Of a stretch of 64,000 nucleotides of DNA, positions 9,945 through 19,424 are shown one piece after another. This DNA is from an uncultured SAR86 cluster bacterium (GTDB lineage: Bacteria; Pseudomonadota; Gammaproteobacteria; Magnimaribacterales; AG-339-G14). A program made the translations under genes and the position numbers. The notes beneath the pieces were generated by a model. The model was given only the letters and a program-made list of their open reading frames with translations, was not told where the DNA came from and did not search any database. Every line of letters begins with the position of its first letter. The first letter of the stretch is position 1. The DNA is taken from positions 257,680 through 321,679 of the forward strand of contig CACJUN010000001.1 of assembly GCA_902596665.1 (NCBI GenBank), given 5' to 3'.

Positions 9945-11189
9945 ATGGCCGCATCTCGTAGAGTTGTAGTTACAGGCATGGGTATCATTTCCCCGTTGGG
10001 AAATGAATTAGAGACAACTTGGCAAAATATTTTAGCCGGTAAAAGCGGCGCCAAGACTGTTACTGCATTCGATGTAACAGAATACCCAACCAAATTTGCT
10101 GCTCCAGTAGAAAACTTTGATGATGTAAATCATCTGGATGTAAAGACTAAACGAAGAGTTGATGAATTCGTTCAATATGGACTGGTTGCTTCCAAACATG
10201 CAATTGAAAATTCTGGCTTGGAACTAAATTCCATCGATTCTTCGAGAATAGGAGTCTCGATAGGATCTGGCATCGGTGGTTTAGATACCATTGAAAAAAA
10301 TGCTCTGACTTTAGATAGGAGAGGTCCTAGAAAGATTTCACCATTTTTTGTTCCAGGAGCAATCGTAAACATGGTTTCTGGCTTAGTCTCCATCGAGTAT
10401 GGATTGCATGGCCCTAATTTGTCGATTGTTACAGCTTGTTCCAGTGGAAATCACAGCATTGGATTTTCAGCTAGGTCTATTTCACACGGTGATTGCGATG
10501 TCATGATTACCGGCGGATCAGAGATGGCTATAACTCCTCTAGGTTTAGGAGGGTTTTCTGCAGTAACAGCATTATCTACTAACAATGAAAATCCTACCAA
10601 AGCTAGCAGACCGTGGGATAAAGATAGGGATGGTTTTGTTTTAGGTGATGGAGCAGGTGTTTTAGTATTGGAAGAATACGAGCATGCTAAAGCAAGATCT
10701 GCAAATATCTTTGCAGAAGTAACAGGGTTTGGAATGAGTTCTGATGCTTTTCATATGACAGCGCCTGCTGAAGACGGGAAGGGTGCCAAACAGGCAATGA
10801 TTTCAGCATTAAAGGATGCAGATTTAGATAGCTCTAAAATTGACTATATCAATGCTCATGGAACATCTACACCTTTAGGAGATATCATTGAAGCAAACGC
10901 GATAGCTGACATTTTTTCTACTTCTCAAGAACATATAGCTGTTTCATCTACAAAGTCTATGACTGGTCATCTTTTAGGAGCAGCGGGTGCAATAGAATCA
11001 ATTTTTTCTATTCTAAGTCTCAGAGATAATCGTCTCCCTCCAACCATAAATCTTGATAATCTTGATGGAGATGCTCCAAAACTTAACTATGTTGCTAATG
11101 AATCTCAAGAAAAAGAAATTAACTGTGTTCTAAACAATTCATTTGGTTTTGGTGGAACGAACGCATCTTTGGTGTTCTCAAAAATCTAG
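9945..11189 (+). CDS. fabF: 3-oxoacyl-ACP synthase II
   Basis: 414 aa; VVVTGMGIISPLG, TACSSGNHSIG, NAHGTSTPLGD, STKSMTGHLLGAAG. Confidence 0.96.
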   Translation: MAASRRVVVTGMGIISPLGNELETTWQNILAGKSGAKTVTAFDVTEYPTKFAAPVENFDDVNHLDVKTKRRVDEFVQYGLVASKHAIENSGLELNSIDSSRIGVSIGSGIGGLDTIEKNALTLDRRGPRKISPFFVPGAIVNMVSGLVSIEYGLHGPNLSIVTACSSGNHSIGFSARSISHGDCDVMITGGSEMAITPLGLGGFSAVTALSTNNENPTKASRPWDKDRDGFVLGDGAGVLVLEEYEHAKARSANIFAEVTGFGMSSDAFHMTAPAEDGKGAKQAMISALKDADLDSSKIDYINAHGTSTPLGDIIEANAIADIFSTSQEHIAVSSTKSMTGHLLGAAGAIESIFSILSLRDNRLPPTINLDNLDGDAPKLNYVANESQEKEINCVLNNSFGFGGTNASLVFSKI

Positions 11190-12119
11190 GTGATAAGACT
11201 TTTACTTACAGTTTGCTTCATAAATATTTTATTCAGCCTATTTCTATTTATAAAACCGTCTGAAATCAAAGAGGATTTAATTTTTGAAATTAAAAGAGGA
11301 GATTCTTACCCTAGGATTGTTGATAAATTAGAAAATATAGATGTAACCATTCCCTCATTTGTTACGGTTATCCTTCAATACACATCGTTAGACAAAAATA
11401 TCACTTACGGAGATTATTTAATTAGAAAACATGAGAATCTTTTCTCTGTTTTAACAAAAATAATTTCATCAGATACCCATTATCGAAAATATAGAATCCC
11501 TGAAGGATCCACTATTAGTTCAATACTTGATAGATCGAACTTACCAGTTTCCTTGAAAATCAATGGAATTAAATTTGATAGAACAAATATCCACGCTCTT
11601 GAAGGGAGATTCCATCCAAATACCTACTACTACTCAAGCGTTGAAAATAGTGAAGATGTCTTTTTAGAAGCAATTCTTACTCAAGACGGTCTTCTAGAAA
11701 AATACTGGAATTCAAGAACTCCTTACGTCTCTTTGCAAGAACCTCAGGAACTTTTAGTTCTAGCATCTTTATTAGAAAAAGAGGCATGTCCTAATGAACA
11801 TAAAAAAGTAGCAGGCGTTATTTATAACAGGCTGCGTTTAAATATGCCTTTGCAAATTGATTCTTCGGTTATTTATGGCATTGAGGACTTTGATGGAGAT
11901 ATTAAAAAGCATCATTTAAGAAAAGATACTCCTTTCAATACATATACAAATAAAGGATTACCTCCCATGCCAATATCAAATCCATCTGAATCAGCTATAA
12001 GGGCAGCATCAAACCCCGATATTCATAGCTTTCTATACTTCGTTGCGAAAGATAGATGTACTCATCATTTTTCTGAAACATACGATGAGCACAAAGAAGC
12101 TATAAAAAAATATCAATAG
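11190..12119 (+). CDS. mltG: Endolytic transglycosylase MltG (YceG-like; GTG start abutting the fabF stop)
   Basis: 309 aa; N-terminal TM helix, EGRFHPNTYYY, LLVLASLLEKEA, VAGVIYNRLRLNMPLQIDSSVIYG. Confidence 0.93.
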   Translation: MIRLLLTVCFINILFSLFLFIKPSEIKEDLIFEIKRGDSYPRIVDKLENIDVTIPSFVTVILQYTSLDKNITYGDYLIRKHENLFSVLTKIISSDTHYRKYRIPEGSTISSILDRSNLPVSLKINGIKFDRTNIHALEGRFHPNTYYYSSVENSEDVFLEAILTQDGLLEKYWNSRTPYVSLQEPQELLVLASLLEKEACPNEHKKVAGVIYNRLRLNMPLQIDSSVIYGIEDFDGDIKKHHLRKDTPFNTYTNKGLPPMPISNPSESAIRAASNPDIHSFLYFVAKDRCTHHFSETYDEHKEAIKKYQ

Positions 12120-12150
12120 AAACATCTCCTTGTTTGATAAACTTTACTGA

Positions 12151-12744
12151 ATGTTTATTAGCGTAGAAGGTATTGAAGGATGTGGAAAATCAACTCTAGT
12201 AAATGGTCTAGGTCAGTACCTTCAAGAAAGAAATATTGACTACGTAATCACTAAGGAGCCAGGCAGTACCTCAATAGGGAAAATTCTTCGCTCAATCCTT
12301 CTAGATAAAAAGCAACAAATTAGTCCTTTAACAGAACTTTTATTAATGTTCTCTGATAGATTGGACCATCTAGACAAAGTAATAAAGCCATCTCTAAAAG
12401 AAGGAAAAATTGTCATTACAGATCGGTATATTGATTCAACTTATGCCTACCAAGGTGCTGGCAGAGGTATCTCCAAAAGCATCATTGATAATTTAGTCAG
12501 TCAAACAGAAATAATGTTACCTGACAGAACTATTCTGTTAGATCTTAGTCCGGAAGTAGGTTTGAAAAGAGCCTCCACAAGAAATGAACTTGATAGGTTT
12601 GAATCAGAGAATATAGACTTCCATGAAAGGTTAAGGAAAAGTTTCTTAGATGCCGCAGGCGCAAATCCTGATAGGTTCCTTACCGTAGACGCTGAACAAG
12701 AGCCTGACAAAATTCTTCAATCAGTTATCAATAAACTTTTTTGA
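12151..12744 (+). CDS. tmk: dTMP kinase
   Basis: 197 aa; EGIEGCGKSTL P-loop, TKEPGST, DRYIDSTYAYQGAGR. Confidence 0.95.
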   Translation: MFISVEGIEGCGKSTLVNGLGQYLQERNIDYVITKEPGSTSIGKILRSILLDKKQQISPLTELLLMFSDRLDHLDKVIKPSLKEGKIVITDRYIDSTYAYQGAGRGISKSIIDNLVSQTEIMLPDRTILLDLSPEVGLKRASTRNELDRFESENIDFHERLRKSFLDAAGANPDRFLTVDAEQEPDKILQSVINKLF

Positions 12745-12745
12745 C

Positions 12746-13636
12746 ATGACTAAGGACTTAGAGAATCTGATTAATTTGATTTTTATGAGCAGCGCTTCCT
12801 CAGTTCTTCTTTCTGGAAATTTAATTTCACAACCAGAAAAAATTGCATTGCATATTGCTCAATCTTTTTTGTGCAAAGATATCAAAAAAAATAATTTGTT
12901 CTGCAATGATTGTCATTCTTGTAATCTATTTTCTGCTAATTCTCATCCCGATATTAAAGTAATTGAGCGTTCAAAAGACAGGACTCAAATTCAAATTAAA
13001 CAGATCAGAGATGCATCAGATTTTATATATTCGACCCCATTAATTGCCGATAAAAAAATTGTATTAATCCTCAGAGCCGATGAGTTGAATTTTTTTGCGC
13101 AAGACACTTTATTGAAGTCATTAGAAGAGCCGCCGGAAAATTTAAAGTTTATTTTAACCACTTCTTTACCTTACAGACTTAAGCCAACAGTTTTAAGCAG
13201 ATTGACGCACTACAAACTTAATCCTGAAATACATAGTCTGAATTCTGAATCAAATAATAATGGATTTATCAAAATTAATAAAAATGATTACCCAGAAGAA
13301 TGCTGGAACAAAGATGAAAAAGTCATGAGATTGTTTGATGATTTAGCCTCATTAAAAGGGAGGAAGATAATCAACTATTTAATCAAAGATAAAGACAAGG
13401 ATAACCTGCTGATAAAGCTAAATTGGTTATCAAAAATAATTGAAGAAAGCATTCTCATTCATTTCACAGAAACTTTAAGCGACACTCCATTTGCTCAACT
13501 TTCCAAAGAAATTAAAAATACTTTAGATGCAGACACATTGATCTATCTATACGATGAAATTTTGCCTGTGATAAATGCCTTGCAGTCAAATGAAAATCTT
13601 AACTTTGATTTTCAAACTGCTGCAATTAGCTACTGA
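12746..13636 (+). CDS. holB: DNA polymerase III delta prime subunit
   Basis: 296 aa; CNDCHSCNLFSANSHPDI Zn module, IRDASDFIYSTPLIADKKIVLI, LKSLEEPPENLKFILTT; downstream of tmk. Confidence 0.88.
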   Translation: MTKDLENLINLIFMSSASSVLLSGNLISQPEKIALHIAQSFLCKDIKKNNLFCNDCHSCNLFSANSHPDIKVIERSKDRTQIQIKQIRDASDFIYSTPLIADKKIVLILRADELNFFAQDTLLKSLEEPPENLKFILTTSLPYRLKPTVLSRLTHYKLNPEIHSLNSESNNNGFIKINKNDYPEECWNKDEKVMRLFDDLASLKGRKIINYLIKDKDKDNLLIKLNWLSKIIEESILIHFTETLSDTPFAQLSKEIKNTLDADTLIYLYDEILPVINALQSNENLNFDFQTAAISY

Positions 13637-14312
13637 TTTTTTTAAGAATTAATTGGTAAATTGAAAACACAGGGAAAGCTACTAGGATCATTTGTAAGTA
13701 GATAGTGATGCAATTACCAACAAAACTTAGGACTACTGATATTTCATCTTGAGACGATAATCCTAAAACTGCATAAAGAATCAAAACAAAAGAAATCGTT
13801 ATAAGAGTTAGTAAAACTCCTGCGTTAAATAAAGACCAATGTACTTCTTTAGATTCATTCCATAAATTGTCTAAAGACCCCAAGATAGAATTTCCCTCCA
13901 AGACTAAATAATAGACTGAGTAAGTAAATCTAAACTGGATATAAAGCCCAGGAATAATAAATAAAACTAAACCAATGATTGTCATGATTCCAATGATTAC
14001 TTGCAGAAGAAAAATCTTTAATGCTAGTTGAGCTGAGACTATTACATATCCAATTAATTTATTAAGGGACCCATTTCTTAAATCTCTACCAATCAAAATA
14101 GCCATGCCCGTATATAAAGGAGTCAAAAAGATCACTTGGAAGGCTAATATTAGCCCAGTAATGACAAAGTAATCTTCGCCAAATGAAGATAGATAATCTG
14201 CTGTAGTAGAAAGCAAACCAATAAATAAAATTGGAAATAAAAATATCTTAGTAAAAGCTAAAAAATTTTTAAAATATAAAGTGAAGCCTGAAGAGATAGC
14301 GTTTAAAATCAT
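13626..14312 (-). CDS. Polytopic membrane protein of unknown function
   Basis: 228 aa, about 5-6 hydrophobic segments. Confidence 0.6.
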   Translation of the reverse strand: MILNAISSGFTLYFKNFLAFTKIFLFPILFIGLLSTTADYLSSFGEDYFVITGLILAFQVIFLTPLYTGMAILIGRDLRNGSLNKLIGYVIVSAQLALKIFLLQVIIGIMTIIGLVLFIIPGLYIQFRFTYSVYYLVLEGNSILGSLDNLWNESKEVHWSLFNAGVLLTLITISFVLILYAVLGLSSQDEISVVLSFVGNCITIYLQMILVAFPVFSIYQLILKKISS

Positions 14313-14336
14313 AGAAATGTAAATGTAGGAGACATT

Positions 14337-14567
14337 ATGATAGAAATTTGGTCAAAACCACAATGCCCATTCTGCGATGCAGCCGTTCAAATATGTGAAA
14401 CAAAGGATTTGGAATTTAAAAAATATATGCTCGATGAAGATTTTAATCGAGAAGAATTCACGGAAAAATTTCCAAATGCCAGAACCTTTCCTCAGATTAT
14501 TGTCGATGGGGAGTTAGTAGGTGGCTATCAAGAATTTAATCAATACGTCCAGACTAAATCTATATAG
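14337..14567 (+). CDS. Glutaredoxin
   Basis: 76 aa; WSKPQCPFCDAAV (CxxC), ARTFPQIIVDGELVGGYQE. Confidence 0.9.
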   Translation: MIEIWSKPQCPFCDAAVQICETKDLEFKKYMLDEDFNREEFTEKFPNARTFPQIIVDGELVGGYQEFNQYVQTKSI

Positions 14568-14569
14568 CA

Positions 14570-16213
14570 GTGGATTCGATAAATTCAGCAATTCTGCTGA
14601 TAGATAGTTACTTTGGTAGCTCTCCGTGGTTTCCAGCTTTACTTTTGGGAACAGGTATTTTTTTTACTATCTATCTTAAATTCCCACAAATCATTTTTTT
14701 TAACAGAGCTTGGAAAATTCTTTTTTCTGGAAATAAATATAAAGATAACAAAGGAGAAACCACACCTTTCCAAGCTTTAAGCACTGCTTTATCCGGAACA
14801 GTTGGAACCGGAAATATTGGAGGAGTGGCAATGGCAATCTTTATCGGTGGACCAGCGGCACTTTTTTGGATGTGGATTACTGCTTTCCTGGGAATGACAA
14901 CTAAATATGTTGAAGTATCTTTAGCTCATAAATATAGGATCTCGTTAGAAGATGGATCTATTGCCGGCGGTCCAATGTATTACATGCAAAATGGCTTAAA
15001 GTCTAAATGGTTGGGAATCATCTTTGCGTTTTGTTTGCTAGTTACTACATTTGGCTCAGGGATGATGCCCCAAATAGACAATATCAGCAGTACGTTATTT
15101 TCCAGTTTTTCCATACCCAATCTTACGACGTCTATTGTCATGACTATCTTAGTTGGACTCGTGATAATTGGAGGCCTTAAGAGAATAGCCTCGGTTGCCG
15201 CTTCCATTGTGCCGACAATGGCTGCAATTTATTTTATTGGTGCGCTGAGCGTGATTTTTTATAACTATGAAAATATCCTTCCTACTTTTCAAATGATATT
15301 TAGCGATATCTTTACGGGAACTTCGGTAGTCGGAGGATTTTTAGGTGCAAGCATAGCCACGGCTTTCAATTATGGAGTTGCGAGAGGGCTATATTCAAAC
15401 GAGGCGGGGCAAGGTTCAGCGCCAATTGCACATGCTACTTCAAAAACGAAAGAATCTATTGAGGAAGGTTTTGTATCCATACTTGAGCCTTTTATTGACA
15501 CAATTGTAATCTGTACTCTCACCGGGCTGGTTATCCTTTCTTCAGGTGCTTGGATAGAGAAATATGAAAACAAATTCGAAAGAACAACTTTTTTTATTCT
15601 AGAGGGAAGTTTTGATGAAACTGACTCGGAAGAACTAATAGATTTCTTTCAAGGAAATAATAATTCCATCAACCTTCATTCAGGAGAAATAAAAATTAAG
15701 TCAGGAAGGGTTGAGGGAAATTATACTTTTATAAACAACAGATCGTTCGCAGAAGATATCCTTATCTACGAAAATGAAAATCCATTTAACGGTGAAATTA
15801 TCGTAAAGGATGGCCTAGTTTCATCTAATGTGGATATTGTTGGAAAATCTTTAGTTAAATCTGCTGTGCTGACCAGTAAAGCATTCAACAAAGGTTTCTT
15901 TGGCGATTATGGGGAATACATTGTCACTTTAGGTCTCTTATTATTTGCTTTCAGTACAGTGGTGTCATGGTCCTATTACGGAGATCGATGCACAATTTAT
16001 TTGTTCGGTAAAAAATACGTTTTTCTTTATAGGATCGTCTATATGTCGGCTTTTTTTATTGTTGGTACAGGTTGGATTGATACAGAAATCATATGGAATT
16101 TTGCGCTGATAACTGTAGCTGCGGCTGCATTACCAAACCTAATAGCTATTTTTCTTCTATCTAAAGAAATGAGAACTCTTCAAGATAATTACACTCAAGA
16201 AAGGGAGAATTGA
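14570..16213 (+). CDS. Sodium:alanine/glycine symporter (AGCS family) with a large internal insertion (GTG start)
   Basis: 547 aa; FQALSTALSGTVGTGNIGGVAMAIFIGGPAALFWMWITAFLGM, YSNEAGQGSAPIAHA. Confidence 0.9.
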   Translation: MDSINSAILLIDSYFGSSPWFPALLLGTGIFFTIYLKFPQIIFFNRAWKILFSGNKYKDNKGETTPFQALSTALSGTVGTGNIGGVAMAIFIGGPAALFWMWITAFLGMTTKYVEVSLAHKYRISLEDGSIAGGPMYYMQNGLKSKWLGIIFAFCLLVTTFGSGMMPQIDNISSTLFSSFSIPNLTTSIVMTILVGLVIIGGLKRIASVAASIVPTMAAIYFIGALSVIFYNYENILPTFQMIFSDIFTGTSVVGGFLGASIATAFNYGVARGLYSNEAGQGSAPIAHATSKTKESIEEGFVSILEPFIDTIVICTLTGLVILSSGAWIEKYENKFERTTFFILEGSFDETDSEELIDFFQGNNNSINLHSGEIKIKSGRVEGNYTFINNRSFAEDILIYENENPFNGEIIVKDGLVSSNVDIVGKSLVKSAVLTSKAFNKGFFGDYGEYIVTLGLLLFAFSTVVSWSYYGDRCTIYLFGKKYVFLYRIVYMSAFFIVGTGWIDTEIIWNFALITVAAAALPNLIAIFLLSKEMRTLQDNYTQEREN

Positions 16214-17306
16214 GATAAAAATAGAGGCTGTTGTTATCGGCGCTGGAGTCGTTGGTTTGGCTGTTGGAAAATCCTTAGCAGATAAAGGCATTGAAGTAGC
16301 TGTCATTGAGAAAGAAAATAGAATAGGCGAAGGTGCTAGCACAAGAAATTCTGGCGTTATCCATGCTGGTCTGTATTACTCGCCAAAATCTCTTAAAGCT
16401 AAAGTATGTTGCGACGGCCGACAAAAGCTTTATCAATATGTAGCTACAAAAAATATTCCATTTAAAAAAACCGGGAAGCTTATAGTAGCGACTGAAAAAA
16501 ATCAGCTAGATCAGCTTGAGTCATTATATAAAAATGGAAACTCCAACGGAGTTCCCTTAAAAATGCTCTCAAAAGAAGAGGTTAAATTTCTTGAAGAAGA
16601 GATAAAGTGTGAAAGAGCAATTTTTTCGAGCGAGTCAGGGATAATAAGTGTTCCAGAATATTTGACTGCCTTAGAGGAGGACATAAAAAAAACCGGATAT
16701 GTAGTTTTAGCTTCAGAGTTAAAACATGCTAAAAAAGTCAATGGACATTTTGAATTAACACTTAATTCAAGCGATAAAATTCAATGTAATTTTTTGATTA
16801 ATGCCTCAGGTCTTCATACCGAAGACGTCGCCAATAGAATCGAAGAAATAAACTTACCAAAAATTAAAACAGTGATGTATGCGAAAGGTCATTACTATCT
16901 TTATAAAAAGAAAAATCCTTTTAAGCACCTAATCTATCCGCTTCCTAATTCAAATGGACATGGTATCCATGCTGGAATGGATATTGAAAATAATCTTCGT
17001 TTTGGACCAAATGCAAAATGGGTGGATTCCATCGAGTATTCTTTTGATGAAAATACTTTGGAGGAGTTTTGTAATTCAATTAAATCTTATTGGGTAAATT
17101 TCGATCCCTCTTGTTTATCACCAGACTACACAGGAATCCGATCAAAGATAGTAGCTGAAGGCGAGGGCAGTCAGGATTTTGAAATTCTTGATGCAAGTGA
17201 CCACGGACTTGAGAATTTAATTCATTTGCAAGGTATCGATAGTCCTGGTTTAACTAGCTCTCTTTCTATCGCTGCTGAGGTGATTAGTAAATTAGGAATC
17301 CAATAA
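16209..17306 (+). CDS. FAD-dependent oxidoreductase, L-2-hydroxyglutarate oxidase (LhgO)-like; track TTG start at 16257 truncates the FAD motif
   Basis: Frame is open from 16173; translation IEIKIEAVVIGAGVVGLAVGKSLADKGIEVAVIEKENRIGEGASTRNSGVIHAGLYY restores the GxGxxG Rossmann motif; start codon uncertain. Confidence 0.82.
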   Translation: MEIKIEAVVIGAGVVGLAVGKSLADKGIEVAVIEKENRIGEGASTRNSGVIHAGLYYSPKSLKAKVCCDGRQKLYQYVATKNIPFKKTGKLIVATEKNQLDQLESLYKNGNSNGVPLKMLSKEEVKFLEEEIKCERAIFSSESGIISVPEYLTALEEDIKKTGYVVLASELKHAKKVNGHFELTLNSSDKIQCNFLINASGLHTEDVANRIEEINLPKIKTVMYAKGHYYLYKKKNPFKHLIYPLPNSNGHGIHAGMDIENNLRFGPNAKWVDSIEYSFDENTLEEFCNSIKSYWVNFDPSCLSPDYTGIRSKIVAEGEGSQDFEILDASDHGLENLIHLQGIDSPGLTSSLSIAAEVISKLGIQ

Positions 17307-19331
17307 ACCAATAAAAAAGGTAAAGTCTTCAGAAGTCTCCTTCAATACCGCAGTCTTTCCGCTTAAGCCTCCATGTCCGCCAATTAAGTTTATTCTAAAG
17401 AGAATTTTATTATTTGAAGTTGAAAGATCTCTTAATTTAGCAACGTATTTCGCAGGCTCATAGTATTGAACTTGTGAATCGAATAGTGAAGAAGTTACCA
17501 ACATGTTTGGATATGGAAGATTGGATAAATTATCGTAGGGTGAATAACTCTTCATATAGTCATAATCTTTTTTATTATTAGGATTGCCCCATTCATCGTA
17601 TTCGAAAGTTGTTAATGGAATAGATTCATCAAGCATAGTTGTCACAACATCCATAAAGGGGACTGCTGCTAAAATGCCTTTGTATAACTCTGGTGCTTCG
17701 TTTGCTATAGCACCCATTAATAAACCGCCGGCACTTCCTCCCATAGCGAAAACATTATCTTTATCTCCAACACCTTTTTTCAAACATCCTTGAGTTACAT
17801 CGATAAAGTCATAAAAGGTATTTTTCTTCTTGTACATACGTCCGTTCTCATACCAATGTTTACCCATTTCTGATCCGCCACGAATATGCGCCAAAACAAA
17901 TATAAAGTTTTCTTCTAATAAGGGCACAATGCTGGAACGGAAATTTGCATCAATAATATGGCCGTAAGAACCATATCCGTAAAAGAGTATGGGTTTTTTA
18001 TGTAAAGGGGTCCCGTTATCCTTGTAAACAAGAGACGCTGGTATTTTTATGTTATCTCTAGATTTTAATGAAAGCCTTTCGACTTTTAAGCCTTTTGTCT
18101 CGCATTTAATTTTTGATTTCCAAATAACGGATCTTTTACCAGAAATTAAAGACTCCTTATAAACAGTCTCTGGTTTATTTAGCGAAGAATACGCAAAACA
18201 AAAAAAGTCAGCTTTTGGATCATGATTGCCTGCTAGAGAAACGTCATAACAAGGTTCATCAAATTTAATATATTCATGAGCCCCGTTTTTGGAATTAATT
18301 TTTAATATCCTAGGAAGACCATTTTCTCTTACATCAAGAAGGATATGATTTTTGAATATTTCAAAATCCAATAGATATCTTTTTTTACTTTCTCTGAGGA
18401 TGGTTTTCCATTTTTTAAATTGATGACAAACGGATAAATCAGAATATTTAAGAGAAAAGTTGTCCTGACCGCCCATGTTTGTCATGACATAAAATGCATT
18501 ATTAAAAATATCTACGTAATATTTATGTTTTTTCTTTCTCTTAAGAATTAATTTCAATTTGGTTGGATTATTTAATGAGAAGAATCGAACTTCATTTGCA
18601 TTAGTCTGGCTGGAGTAAATAAAGCCATATTCTTTATCTCTTGAAACTCCTATACTGCAATGAAATTGTGGGTCGGTTTCTTCAAATAAAAGTATGTCGT
18701 TTTTCTGAGAGGTTCCAATTGTATGAAGAAAGACTTGATTGCTCGTTAATGTCGTTTCATCTCTTTTAATGTAAATAATATTCTTTGAGTTTTTAGACCA
18801 TATAAATTGTCCGTCCGTTCCGGAAATTTTATCTGACAGGTTTTCTCCTGTTTTTATATCTTTAACTTTGATTGTGTATTCTCTGCGCCCATTGATATCT
18901 TCAGCGTATGCCAACAATTGATTATTTTTGGATGGTGAGACTCCTGAAACTTGATAAAATTTTTTATTTTTAGCTAATTTATTGATATCTAAAATCAGTT
19001 CTTTCTTTGAATTTTTTTTCTTTGATCGATAGTATTTTCTATACTCATTTTTTTTTAGAGATTCCGAAAAATAAAAAAATCCATTTCTTTTTATCTTTAA
19101 AGACTCATCTTTAGCAGGAATGTAACCATTTAGTTTTTTGAAATAATTTTCAGTAATATTTGATTGGGTTTTGATCCAATCATCATGATAAGCACGTTCA
19201 GTTTTTAAATATTCGAGAACTGTCTTATTTTTTCTAGTGTCATCTCTTAGCCAATAATAGTTATCAATTCTTGAATCATTATGTTTTTTTAAAACCTTCT
19301 TGACTTTTTTAGCTTTAGGTAATGTCCTCAT
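17292..19331 (-). CDS. ptrB: Oligopeptidase B (prolyl oligopeptidase S9A family)
   Basis: 679 aa; DNYYWLRDD, GYGSYGH, IRGGSEMGKHWYENG, MGGSAGGLLMGA nucleophile elbow. Confidence 0.9.
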   Translation of the reverse strand: MRTLPKAKKVKKVLKKHNDSRIDNYYWLRDDTRKNKTVLEYLKTERAYHDDWIKTQSNITENYFKKLNGYIPAKDESLKIKRNGFFYFSESLKKNEYRKYYRSKKKNSKKELILDINKLAKNKKFYQVSGVSPSKNNQLLAYAEDINGRREYTIKVKDIKTGENLSDKISGTDGQFIWSKNSKNIIYIKRDETTLTSNQVFLHTIGTSQKNDILLFEETDPQFHCSIGVSRDKEYGFIYSSQTNANEVRFFSLNNPTKLKLILKRKKKHKYYVDIFNNAFYVMTNMGGQDNFSLKYSDLSVCHQFKKWKTILRESKKRYLLDFEIFKNHILLDVRENGLPRILKINSKNGAHEYIKFDEPCYDVSLAGNHDPKADFFCFAYSSLNKPETVYKESLISGKRSVIWKSKIKCETKGLKVERLSLKSRDNIKIPASLVYKDNGTPLHKKPILFYGYGSYGHIIDANFRSSIVPLLEENFIFVLAHIRGGSEMGKHWYENGRMYKKKNTFYDFIDVTQGCLKKGVGDKDNVFAMGGSAGGLLMGAIANEAPELYKGILAAVPFMDVVTTMLDESIPLTTFEYDEWGNPNNKKDYDYMKSYSPYDNLSNLPYPNMLVTSSLFDSQVQYYEPAKYVAKLRDLSTSNNKILFRINLIGGHGGLSGKTAVLKETSEDFTFFIGLLDS

Positions 19332-19424
19332 AATATTTAATTGTCTTTTATTCTTTGATCTTTATAATCCGCAACCATTAAGGATGATTATTTTAAAAAC
19401 TTTCACTTTACTAAGGAGATAAAT

